This document shows, piece by piece, positions 8,103 to 14,327 of a stretch of DNA of 25,189 nucleotides (positions are counted from its first letter, which is position 1; each line of letters begins with the position of its first letter). Both the position numbers and the translations under genes were made by a program. The stretch is from Collinsella sp. (GTDB lineage Bacteria; Actinomycetota; Coriobacteriia; Coriobacteriales; Coriobacteriaceae): positions 1 to 25,189 of the forward strand of contig JAIIWC010000025.1 in assembly GCA_022745215.1 (NCBI GenBank), given 5' to 3'. The notes beneath the pieces were generated by a model. That model made no database searches. It saw nothing but the letters and a program-made list of their open reading frames with translations, and was not told the origin of the DNA.

Positions 8103-8326
8103 AAGTCGTGACGCCGTTCGAGGTCGCCGACTGCAACACCGAGCTCCTCCGCGCGGGCGTGCCATGCCGTGTGCACCTGACTGATGCCTGCGGGGCGCAG
8201 TCGCTTTGGCTCGAGGCCGAGAAGGAAAGGCTCGATGAGGCCCATGCCGTCATCGTCGAGTTCTTTGAGAAAAAGGGCGCAAAGCCTCGGTTCGATGAGA
8301 CCGGTACCTACTTTACGCTGCAGTAA
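8099..8326 (+). CDS. Small RDAC-family-like protein embedded in the histidine operon
   Basis: A 75-residue soluble protein of unknown function, with no signal peptide or membrane segment. It is acidic and mixed alpha/beta in character. The most striking stretch is VHLTDACGAQSLWLE at 25-39; I recall small coriobacterial proteins named RDAC family with a matching motif (here TDAC), but the assignment is from memory. Cysteines sit at positions 12, 23 and 31. It overlaps the hisI stop by four bases, has GGGGGAG ahead of its start, and ends 15 bases before hisE, so it is co-translated with the two enzymes that process phosphoribosyl-ATP. That placement suggests a role with HisI, HisE or the feedback control of HisZG; this is inference. 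Confidence 0.8.
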   Translation: MKVVTPFEVADCNTELLRAGVPCRVHLTDACGAQSLWLEAEKERLDEAHAVIVEFFEKKGAKPRFDETGTYFTLQ

Positions 8327-8341
8327 CGAGAGGAAATAACC

Positions 8342-8659
8342 ATGGGAGTCAGAACAGCTAACGTGCAGCCGGGAAACATCGGTGAGACGCTGACGGGACT
8401 GGTCGAGGTGATTCACGGTCGTCGCGACGCATCGCCGCAGGAGAGCTATACCGCGCGTCTGCTGACCGAAGTCGAGGACGAGCTTCTCAAGAAGCTTGCC
8501 GAGGAGGCGAGCGAGGTGATCATGGCCTGCAAGGATAACGACCACGATCACATCCGCTACGAGGCCGGCGACCTGATCTACCACCTGCTCGTAACCCTTG
8601 AGCGTTATGGCATCACCCTCGACGAACTGGCCGGCGAACTCAACGCCCGCCGACACTAG
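8342..8659 (+). CDS. hisE: Phosphoribosyl-ATP pyrophosphohydrolase
   Basis: This MazG-like all-alpha NTP pyrophosphohydrolase removes pyrophosphate from phosphoribosyl-ATP, the second step of the pathway. The 105 residues match the stand-alone form. The metal-binding pattern is visible as KKLAEEASEVIMA followed by EAGDLIYHLLVTL, with the Glu-Glu-x-x-Glu and Glu-x-x-Asp acids in place. AGAGG precedes the ATG. It is the last gene of the operon, and its stop codon lies inside the left arm of a hairpin that ends in the stop codon of the convergent phosphatase. Confidence 0.95.
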   Translation: MGVRTANVQPGNIGETLTGLVEVIHGRRDASPQESYTARLLTEVEDELLKKLAEEASEVIMACKDNDHDHIRYEAGDLIYHLLVTLERYGITLDELAGELNARRH

Positions 8660-8687
8660 TCATCGGGGACGTTCTTAAACGACTAGT
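8655..8687. repeat. Hairpin joining two convergent stop codons, with a GGGGACGTTC loop
   Basis: ACTAGTC at 8655-8661 is perfectly complementary to GACTAGT at 8681-8687. The left arm contains the hisE stop (8657-8659), and the right arm ends in the first base of the phosphatase stop (8687-8689, minus strand). The loop contains GGGGACGTTCTT, close to the repeat core at 15340 and 22915. It may form in both transcripts, but there is no T run. Confidence 0.6.
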
Positions 8688-9598
8688 TAGGCGAGGGGCG
8701 TGGACTCCCATTCTCCGGTGAGGTGGGGGATGTCGAAGGTTCGATAACCGCAGCCGTAGGCGTGGGCCTGAGCCTCGCGGATGTTCCAGCAGATGTCGCA
8801 GGCGCGGTGTGCGTCCGAGCCAAAAGTGATCGGCACCTCGGCGTTGGCAAAGCAACGCAGCAATCCGGTCGCGGGATAGTAGTCGTCGAGCCCCTTGCGC
8901 GGTGCGGCCGTCGAGACCTCAACGCGGCGACCCGTATCGTGCGCGCACTCGGCCATCTGCTGCCAAAACGGCGCGGGGTCAAAGTCGGGCGCAAAGCCTT
9001 CCTTCGAAAAGCGCATGACTAGGTCGGGGTGAGCCATTACATCAAAGTTGAGCGGGCTCTCGCAGGCTCGGCACCAGTCATCGACATAGCGCTCCCACAC
9101 GCCGCGCACGCCTAAGTTTTCCCAAACATGCAGGTTGGTATCGTCGTCGATCCAGCCACAAAGCGAATCGGGCGTATCGGGGCGAGCGACGCTCTCTGTT
9201 CCCGCCGTGCCCGCGGCGCCGGCCATGATATCGCCCGGGTCGCCAATCCAATGCACGCTGCCCAAGCGCACCACGGCGCCTTGGGACCAGCGCTCTACCA
9301 AGGGCTCGCAGCCCTCGTACCAATCGCATTCAAAGCCATAGATAAAGGTGAGCTCCGGCGCAATCTGCGCGGCGAGCTTGCGGGCGTCCTCAAATGCCAG
9401 GCGATGTGCCGGCAAGTCGCCCTCGACGACCTGCACCTCGCAGTTAGCATCCATGCTGGCAGGCAGGGTGAGGTGGTCGGTCGAGACCAAAATGCGGCAG
9501 CCGGCGGCGGCAGCAGCGCGGACGTTGTCCTCAAACGAGGCATGGCCGTCCGAAAACGAAGTATGAGTATGGCAATCGACCAGCGGGCAGGCGGACAT
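8687..9598 (-). CDS. PHP-family histidinol-phosphatase
   Basis: A 303-residue polymerase-and-histidinol-phosphatase (PHP) domain protein of the HisJ/HisK type. Metal-ligand residues are visible in order: His10 and His12 in DCHTHTSFSDGH, Asp17, Asp41-His42 in STDH, Glu90 in GFECDWYEG, His116 in GSVHWIGD, then AHPDLV and the C-terminal GSDAHR. It would hydrolyse histidinol phosphate to histidinol. Since HisB here lacks the HAD phosphatase domain and this gene abuts the his operon, it is the obvious candidate; a different phosphate ester substrate is possible. I start at 9598 because AAAGGAGT lies just upstream and the PHP fold begins there; the frame stays open 90 codons further back without family similarity. 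Confidence 0.88.
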   Translation of the reverse strand: MSACPLVDCHTHTSFSDGHASFEDNVRAAAAAGCRILVSTDHLTLPASMDANCEVQVVEGDLPAHRLAFEDARKLAAQIAPELTFIYGFECDWYEGCEPLVERWSQGAVVRLGSVHWIGDPGDIMAGAAGTAGTESVARPDTPDSLCGWIDDDTNLHVWENLGVRGVWERYVDDWCRACESPLNFDVMAHPDLVMRFSKEGFAPDFDPAPFWQQMAECAHDTGRRVEVSTAAPRKGLDDYYPATGLLRCFANAEVPITFGSDAHRACDICWNIREAQAHAYGCGYRTFDIPHLTGEWESTPLA

Positions 9599-9645
9599 GG
9601 CGACTCCTTTGCATTTGGCGAATCCGTTCCATTGTAATGGCGCAG

Positions 9646-9670
9646 CCTCGGCGCGGCGGGAACGCCGAGG
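9646..9670. other. Perfect 8-bp hairpin upstream of the phosphatase gene
   Basis: CCTCGGCG at 9646-9653 pairs with CGCCGAGG at 9663-9670, with a 9-nt loop. It lies about 50 bases upstream of the phosphatase start, in its likely leader. No T run follows on either strand. Confidence 0.4.
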
Positions 9671-9735
9671 GTCGAAATCGACTGGAAAGGGCAGGCGGCG
9701 CGCAAGGGCTGCCGCACGACATCGACCCTGCCTCA

Positions 9736-9800
9736 AAACGTGTACGTCAGCCTCCAAAACCGACAAAAAATGACATGTTTGGCGGCTGACGTACACGTTT
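9736..9800. repeat. 23-bp interrupted palindrome between divergent genes
   Basis: Positions 9736-9758 and 9778-9800 are reverse complements with a single mismatch; the outer 17 bp (beginning AAACGTGTACGTCAGCC) are perfect. The 19-nt spacer is A-rich. It lies in the 326-bp gap between the minus-strand phosphatase and the plus-strand LarC2-like gene, the only clear structure there besides the hairpin at 9646. It could be an operator, a bidirectional terminator-like cruciform or a dispersed repeat. Confidence 0.75.
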
Positions 9801-9924
9801 GGATGGAGGCGGGGCGGCGATGGACGAAAGTCGCGCCCATCCAAGGATGCCGCCCCCGCGTCGCCCACGATGTGCTAGCGTTTGGATGAACAAAACGAGC
9901 CCGTACGGAAAGGATCCGGACCGT

Positions 9925-10410
9925 ATGCAACGTGGAAGTACATCTCCGCTGTCGCGCGAGACCGATGCGCCCGAAACCATCGTCAAGCTGGAGTGCGACA
10001 TCGACGACGCGTCGCCCGAGGTGCTCGCCTACGCTGCCGACCGCCTGCGCGAGGCCGGCGCCCGCGAGGTGCACTGGCTGCCCCTCTACTGCAAAAAAGG
10101 GCGCCCCGGCTGGCAGCTGCAGGTGATTTGCGCCCGCGAGGATATTGACCGCCTGCAGACGATTATCTTCTTGGAAACCACGACCAACGGCATCCGGCGC
10201 CAGGTTATGGAGCGCGTCTGCCTGCCGCGTCGCTTTGAGCAGGTGGCGACGCCTTGGGGCGAGGTGGCCGTAAAGGTGGCGACCCTACCCGACGGCAGCG
10301 AGCGCGCGGCGCCCGAGTACGAGGACTGCGCCCGTCTCGCCCGCGAGCATAACGTGCCACTCCAGCGCGTGATGCAGGCGGCACAAACCGCGGCGCTGCG
10401 ATTTGAGTAA
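9925..10410 (+). CDS. Stand-alone LarC C-terminal-domain (LarC2-like) protein
   Basis: This 161-residue protein resembles the C-terminal half of LarC, the enzyme that inserts nickel into the pincer cofactor of lactate racemase. Family-like stretches are LECDIDDASPE at 22-32, YCKKGRPGWQLQ at 55-66, ETTTNGIRR at 84-92, and PEYEDCARLA at 130-139. The N-terminal LarC1 half is absent: the bases before the gene hold an inverted repeat, not coding sequence. The ATG at 9925 has AAAGGA about 12 bases upstream; ATGs at 9886 and 9799 are in frame but have no ribosome site. It leads a probable operon with yfcE and mazG. Nickel binding and function are inferred from the family only; no larA or larB is nearby. 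Confidence 0.75.
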   Translation: MQRGSTSPLSRETDAPETIVKLECDIDDASPEVLAYAADRLREAGAREVHWLPLYCKKGRPGWQLQVICAREDIDRLQTIIFLETTTNGIRRQVMERVCLPRRFEQVATPWGEVAVKVATLPDGSERAAPEYEDCARLAREHNVPLQRVMQAAQTAALRFE

Positions 10411-10465
10411 CACGGCCGGTGACACGTCGCGCCCAGCCCCATCAACCCCACCCGAAAGGACCTCC

Positions 10466-11014
10466 ATGAAATACCTCATCGCCTCCGACATCCACGGCTC
10501 GGCATACTGGACCGAGCGCCTGGTCGCCGCCATCGAGCGCGAGAACCCCGACCGCATCGTGCTGCTGGGCGACCTGCTCTACCACGGCCCGCGCAACGAC
10601 CTGCCGCGCGATTACGCCCCCAAGCGCGTGATTCCGCTGCTCAACGCCCTGGCCGACCGTATCATCGCGGTGCGCGGCAACTGCGACGCCGAGGTCGACC
10701 AGATGGTGCTCGACTTCCCCGTCATGGCCGACTACGCAACGCTGTTCGACGAAACCGGCCGTGAGCTGTTCCTGACACACGGCCATGTCTTTGGCGCCGG
10801 CATGCACAACAGCGTCGATCACGCACCCGCGCTGCCCGAGGGCTCCGCACTCGTCTACGGCCACACACACATCAAGGTCAACGAGGCAAGCGAGGCGCAC
10901 CCGGGCCTGTGGCTCTTCAACCCCGGCAGCGTGAGCATTCCCAAGGACGGCACGCACAGCTACGGCATCTACGAGGGCGGCGCGTTCCGCCACGTGATCC
11001 TGGAGGAGGAGTAA
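10466..11014 (+). CDS. yfcE: YfcE-type metallophosphoesterase
   Basis: A 182-residue calcineurin-like phosphodiesterase of the YfcE/MJ0936 family, with the complete two-metal motif set: Asp8 and His10 in SDIHGS, GDLLYHGPRND, GNCDAEVD, LTHGH and YGHTH. The expected product acts in the cytosol on phosphodiesters; the physiological substrate of the family is unclear. AAAGGA lies before the ATG at 10466. The gene follows the LarC2-like gene by 55 bases and ends two bases before mazG, so it is in the same operon as both. Confidence 0.88.
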   Translation: MKYLIASDIHGSAYWTERLVAAIERENPDRIVLLGDLLYHGPRNDLPRDYAPKRVIPLLNALADRIIAVRGNCDAEVDQMVLDFPVMADYATLFDETGRELFLTHGHVFGAGMHNSVDHAPALPEGSALVYGHTHIKVNEASEAHPGLWLFNPGSVSIPKDGTHSYGIYEGGAFRHVILEEE

Positions 11015-11016
11015 CC

Positions 11017-11877
11017 ATGGCGCAGCACATGGCTCAGCAAAATGCCGAGGGCTCGCGCGATCTGTCCACGCTGGTCGACGCGTCGGCCGAGCTTCAGCAT
11101 CTGGTGCAGACCATCTGGCGCCTGCGTCAGCCCGACGGCTGCCCGTGGGACCGCGAGCAGACGCATCAGAGCATCGGCAAGAACATGATCGAGGAGGCCT
11201 ACGAGGCGCTCGATTGCATCGAGGCCGATGACGCGGCGCATCTGCGCGAGGAGCTCGGCGACGTGCTCATGCAGGTGGTGCTGCACGCGCAGATCGCGGC
11301 GGACGCCGGCGAGTTTACGCTGGCCGACGTGGCGCGCGATATCGACGCCAAGCTCATCCGTCGCCATCCTCACGTGTTTGGCGATGCGGATGCCGACAGC
11401 TCCGACGAGGTCCTCAAGATCTGGGACGAGGTCAAACTGGCCGAGAAGGCTGCCAAGGACAAGGCCGTGGCCGCAGGCGAGGCCGCGCCCGAGGGCCTGC
11501 TCGATGGCGTGCCCACGCATCTGCCGGCGCTGATGCAGGCACAGAAGGTGTCGCGCAAGGCGGCGGCCGTGGGCTTTGAGTGGGAGACGGTCCAGGACGT
11601 GTGGGACGAGATCGCCGAGGAGCGTGCCGAGTTTGAGGCCGAGGAGCCTGGCTCGCCCGAGCGCGAGATGGAGTTTGGCGACCTGCTCTTTGCCCTGGTC
11701 AACGTCGCGCGCAAGGAGGGGATCGACGCCGAGAGCGCCCTGCGCGCCAGCACGGCGAAGTTCCGCCGCCGCTGGGCCGCGATGGAGCAGATGGCCGCCG
11801 ATGCCCACGTGGAGCTGGCCGAGCTTTCGACCCACGGCCTCAACGACCTGTGGGATGCCGCGAAGGCCGAGGAGTAA
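11017..11877 (+). CDS. mazG: Nucleoside triphosphate pyrophosphohydrolase MazG
   Basis: A 286-residue two-domain MazG, a housecleaning enzyme that hydrolyses NTPs and damaged dNTPs to monophosphates. The N-terminal domain shows LRQPDGCPWDREQTH at 36-50, EEAYEALD at 59-66 and EELGDVLMQVVLHA at 78-91; the C-terminal domain shows EEVxxE-like acids and EREMEFGDLLFALVNVAR. A 30-residue Ala/Lys-rich segment separates the domains. GGAGGAG ahead of the start overlaps the yfcE end. An intrinsic terminator follows immediately. Confidence 0.94.
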   Translation: MAQHMAQQNAEGSRDLSTLVDASAELQHLVQTIWRLRQPDGCPWDREQTHQSIGKNMIEEAYEALDCIEADDAAHLREELGDVLMQVVLHAQIAADAGEFTLADVARDIDAKLIRRHPHVFGDADADSSDEVLKIWDEVKLAEKAAKDKAVAAGEAAPEGLLDGVPTHLPALMQAQKVSRKAAAVGFEWETVQDVWDEIAEERAEFEAEEPGSPEREMEFGDLLFALVNVARKEGIDAESALRASTAKFRRRWAAMEQMAADAHVELAELSTHGLNDLWDAAKAEE

Positions 11878-11881
11878 GACT

Positions 11882-11928
11882 GCGGGAACGACGGGGCTGA
11901 CGTGCCTTGTCGCTCCCGCGATAATTTT
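11882..11928 (+). terminator. Intrinsic terminator after mazG
   Basis: GCGGGA-A-CGAC at 11882-11892 pairs with GTCG-C-TCCCGC at 11909-11919, leaving one A-C mismatch. ATAATTTT follows. It starts six bases after the mazG stop and separates that operon from eno. Confidence 0.65.
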
Positions 11929-11948
11929 CGAAAAACAAGTGTATCCCT

Positions 11949-11992
11949 CGGCTAACTTAGGGCATAATGCAAAAAGTGCGACATGGCTAACT
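11949..11992 (+). promoter_or_regulatory. Possible eno promoter with a 10-bp direct repeat
   Basis: GGCTAACTTA occurs twice, at 11950-11959 and about 34 bases downstream (from 11984). A -10-like CATAAT lies between them at 11963-11968, with only a poor -35. The repeat could be a regulator binding site flanking the promoter. The mRNA would have a leader of about 95 bases before eno. Confidence 0.35.
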
Positions 11993-12068
11993 TACGGAGG
12001 CACACCGATGGTGCACGGTCGGCCGGTCGCCAAGCATTCAACCCGTTTCCAAGTGAGAGGGAGACAAC

Positions 12069-13358
12069 ATGAGCGATATTTTGGACGTCTACGGTCGCGA
12101 GGTGCTCGACAGCCGCGGCAATCCCACCGTCGAGGTCGAGGTCGTGCTCGAGGACGGCAGCTTCGGCCGCGCGATGGTGCCTTCGGGCGCTTCGACCGGC
12201 GCCTTTGAGGCATGCGAGCTGCGCGATGGCGACAAGGGCCGCTACCTGGGCAAGGGCGTCTCGCAGGCCGTCGAGCACGTCAACAACGAGTGCGCCGATG
12301 CCGTCGTGGGCCTCGACGCCTTCGATCAGCGTGCCGTCGATGCCGCGCTGATCGCCGCGGACGGTACCCCCAACAAGACCAAGCTCGGCGCCAACGCCAT
12401 CCTGGGCGTGTCGCTGGCCGTCGCCCGCGCCGCGGCCGAGTCGGCGGGCCTGTCGCTGTACCAGTATCTGGGCGGCGTCAACGCCCACCTGCTGCCCACG
12501 CCTATGATGAACATCCTTAACGGCGGTGTGCATGCCGACAACAACGTGGACTTCCAGGAGTTCATGATCATGCCGGTGGGCGCCCCGAGCTTTGCCGAGG
12601 GCCTGCGTTGGTGCGCCGATGTCTACCACACCCTCAAGGGCGTGCTGCACGAGGCGGGCCTGGGCGGCGGCGTGGGCGACGAGGGCGGCTTCGCCCCCAA
12701 CCTCAAGACCAATGCCGAGCCGTTCGAGTACATCACCAAGGCCGTGGAGAAGGCCGGCTTTAAGCCCGGCGTCGACTTCATGTACGCCATGGACCCGGCA
12801 TCGACCGAGTTCTACAACGCCGAAACCGGCATGTACGAGCTCAAGGGCGAGGGCGTTGAGTACACGAGTGCCCAGATGGTCGATTACTGGGAGAAGCTCG
12901 TCGACACCTATCCCATCATCTCCATCGAGGACGGCATGGCCGAGGAGGACTGGGACGGCTGGGTCGAGCTCACCCGCCGCATTGGCAACAAGGTACAGCT
13001 GGTGGGCGATGACCTGTTCGTCACCAACACCGAGCGCCTCAAGAAGGGCATTGAGCTGGGCGCCGCCAACGCGATCCTGGTCAAGGTCAACCAGATTGGC
13101 ACGCTCACCGAGTCGCTCGAGGCCATCGAGACCGCCAAGGAGGCCGGGTACGCCTGCATCGTGAGCCACCGCTCCGGCGAGACCGAGGACTCCACCATTG
13201 CCGACCTGGTCGTGGGCGTTAACGCCGGCCAGATCAAGTCGGGCGCCCCGTGCCGCAGCGACCGCATCGCCAAATACAACCAGCTCATCCGTATCGAGGA
13301 CGAGCTCGAGGGCAGCGCGCGCTACGCCGGCAAGGCAGCGTTTTACAACATCCGCTAA
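12069..13358 (+). CDS. eno: Enolase
   Basis: This glycolytic enzyme interconverts 2-phosphoglycerate and phosphoenolpyruvate. The 429 residues are full length. Seen are the opening VYGREVLDSRGNPTVEVEV, the mobile loop SGASTGAFEACELRDGD, NGGVHADN, the magnesium ligands in MDPASTEFY and SIEDGMAEEDWDGW, DDLFVTN, the signature LVKVNQIGTLTES with the catalytic lysine, and SHRSGETEDSTIADL. GAGGGAGA lies before the ATG. It heads an eno - ftsB-like - ppx block that is conserved in actinobacteria. Two hairpins follow, the second a strong terminator. Confidence 0.98.
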   Translation: MSDILDVYGREVLDSRGNPTVEVEVVLEDGSFGRAMVPSGASTGAFEACELRDGDKGRYLGKGVSQAVEHVNNECADAVVGLDAFDQRAVDAALIAADGTPNKTKLGANAILGVSLAVARAAAESAGLSLYQYLGGVNAHLLPTPMMNILNGGVHADNNVDFQEFMIMPVGAPSFAEGLRWCADVYHTLKGVLHEAGLGGGVGDEGGFAPNLKTNAEPFEYITKAVEKAGFKPGVDFMYAMDPASTEFYNAETGMYELKGEGVEYTSAQMVDYWEKLVDTYPIISIEDGMAEEDWDGWVELTRRIGNKVQLVGDDLFVTNTERLKKGIELGAANAILVKVNQIGTLTESLEAIETAKEAGYACIVSHRSGETEDSTIADLVVGVNAGQIKSGAPCRSDRIAKYNQLIRIEDELEGSARYAGKAAFYNIR

Positions 13359-13375
13359 GGTAAGTGGTGCTCGCG

Positions 13376-13402
13376 GGGGCGGGGTTGACTCGGTCCCGCC
13401 CC
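13376..13402 (+). other. GC-rich hairpin after eno
   Basis: GGGGCGGG at 13376-13384 (one extra G) pairs with CCCGCCCC at 13395-13402. There is no T run, so it probably blocks 3' exonucleases or assists the terminator just downstream. Confidence 0.5.
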
Positions 13403-13422
13403 ACTTCTACTAGCCGCCTTTG

Positions 13423-13454
13423 GGCGCTGGGCCGTGTGGCTCAGCGCCTTTTTT
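13423..13454 (+). terminator. Strong intrinsic terminator after eno
   Basis: GGCGCTG-G-GCC at 13423-13433 pairs with GGC-T-CAGCGCC at 13438-13448 around a GTGT loop, with one G-T wobble. Six T residues follow. Confidence 0.88.
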
Positions 13455-13480
13455 ATGTCGAGCAAAGGCCGCCGAAGGCG

Positions 13481-13508
13481 TTGCGCGCGCTCGTGCTATA
13501 ACTAGAAT
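13481..13508 (+). promoter_or_regulatory. Possible promoter of the ftsB-like gene
   Basis: TTGCGC at 13481-13486, a 16-base spacer and TAGAAT at 13503-13508 form a sigma-70-like promoter; TATAAC at 13497-13502 is an alternative -10. It lies just after the eno terminator and 38 bases before the start codon at 13546. Confidence 0.5.
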
Positions 13509-13545
13509 ACTTAGCGCAAACAAACCTCAACCGCACAAGGCGCAC

Positions 13546-14307
13546 ATGGATCAGATTTACGACAACAGGTACTATTCCGCCGGTTCGCGTGAGCCGTCGT
13601 CCCGTCGCGCGCGCACGGTTCAGCTTGGCGGGTCCAGCTATGCCGGCGCCGACCGCTCGGCGCGGCGCCCGACAAGTGCCTCGCGCCCCAGTGCTCAAAT
13701 GAATACCTTGGCAGATCGCCCGGTGCGTCCGTCGCGCTCGGCGCATGCATCGCGCTCCTCGGCTCAGACGCACGACAGGTCGAGCAGGCCCTCAAACCGC
13801 CTGTCGGGCTCGGACTTTATGCACTACGCCAACGACAACGCGGTGGTCAAGGCGATCTACGACTTTACCCATGGACCCCAGCGCGGGCTGTTCATCGGTA
13901 TCGTCGTCGCCCTGGTGCTCGTGAGCCTGTATTTTCCTGTGCGTGACCTGTACGTTGCCAAGCGCTCGAGCGACATTTTGGCCAAGCAGGTCGAGATTCG
14001 CCAGCAATATAACGACGAGCTGCAAAAAAGCGTCGACAAGCTGCTCTCGGAGGAGGGCATTAAAGACACGGCGACCGAGGACTTGGGCCTGGTAATGCCC
14101 GGCGAGACCAAGATTGACGTGCTGGGTCTGGACGACGATTCGGATTCGTCGTCGAGCAAAAAGTCGTCGAACGCCAAAAAGGCCAGCGAAGTGGCCAAGG
14201 AGATTGAGGAAGTCGGCAAGGACGCGCCGTGGTACATCCAGACGCTCGATATGCTGTTTGGATTTAACGGCGTCGAGGGTCAGACGGTCGTGTCCAACGG
14301 CGAGTAG
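13546..14307 (+). CDS. FtsB/DivIC-like septum formation initiator protein
   Basis: A 253-residue bitopic membrane protein. Residues 1-90 are a disordered, Ser/Arg-rich basic cytoplasmic tail. One membrane span lies at about 115-131 (GLFIGIVVALVLVSLYF). A coiled coil follows at 135-168, then EDLGLVMPGE at 178-187, the short motif typical of the FtsB/DivIC family. The C-terminal 60 residues are Ser/Lys-rich and low in complexity. These proteins join FtsL and FtsQ/DivIB in the divisome. The position between eno and ppx is the usual actinobacterial site of this gene. The start at 13546 is the first ATG after the promoter; there is no strong ribosome site (CAAGGCG). Confidence 0.82.
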   Translation: MDQIYDNRYYSAGSREPSSRRARTVQLGGSSYAGADRSARRPTSASRPSAQMNTLADRPVRPSRSAHASRSSAQTHDRSSRPSNRLSGSDFMHYANDNAVVKAIYDFTHGPQRGLFIGIVVALVLVSLYFPVRDLYVAKRSSDILAKQVEIRQQYNDELQKSVDKLLSEEGIKDTATEDLGLVMPGETKIDVLGLDDDSDSSSSKKSSNAKKASEVAKEIEEVGKDAPWYIQTLDMLFGFNGVEGQTVVSNGE

Positions 14308-14327
14308 CGCCCGGAGGGGAGCCCGCA

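Noticed and set aside
9599..9868. A 90-residue N-terminal extension of the PHP phosphatase
   Set aside because: It runs through the hairpin and the 23-bp palindrome, has no family similarity, and a good ribosome site precedes 9598.
11949..11992. An iron-regulator (DtxR/IdeR) box before eno
   Set aside because: Only a half-site resemblance exists, and the sites are direct repeats, not the palindrome these regulators bind.
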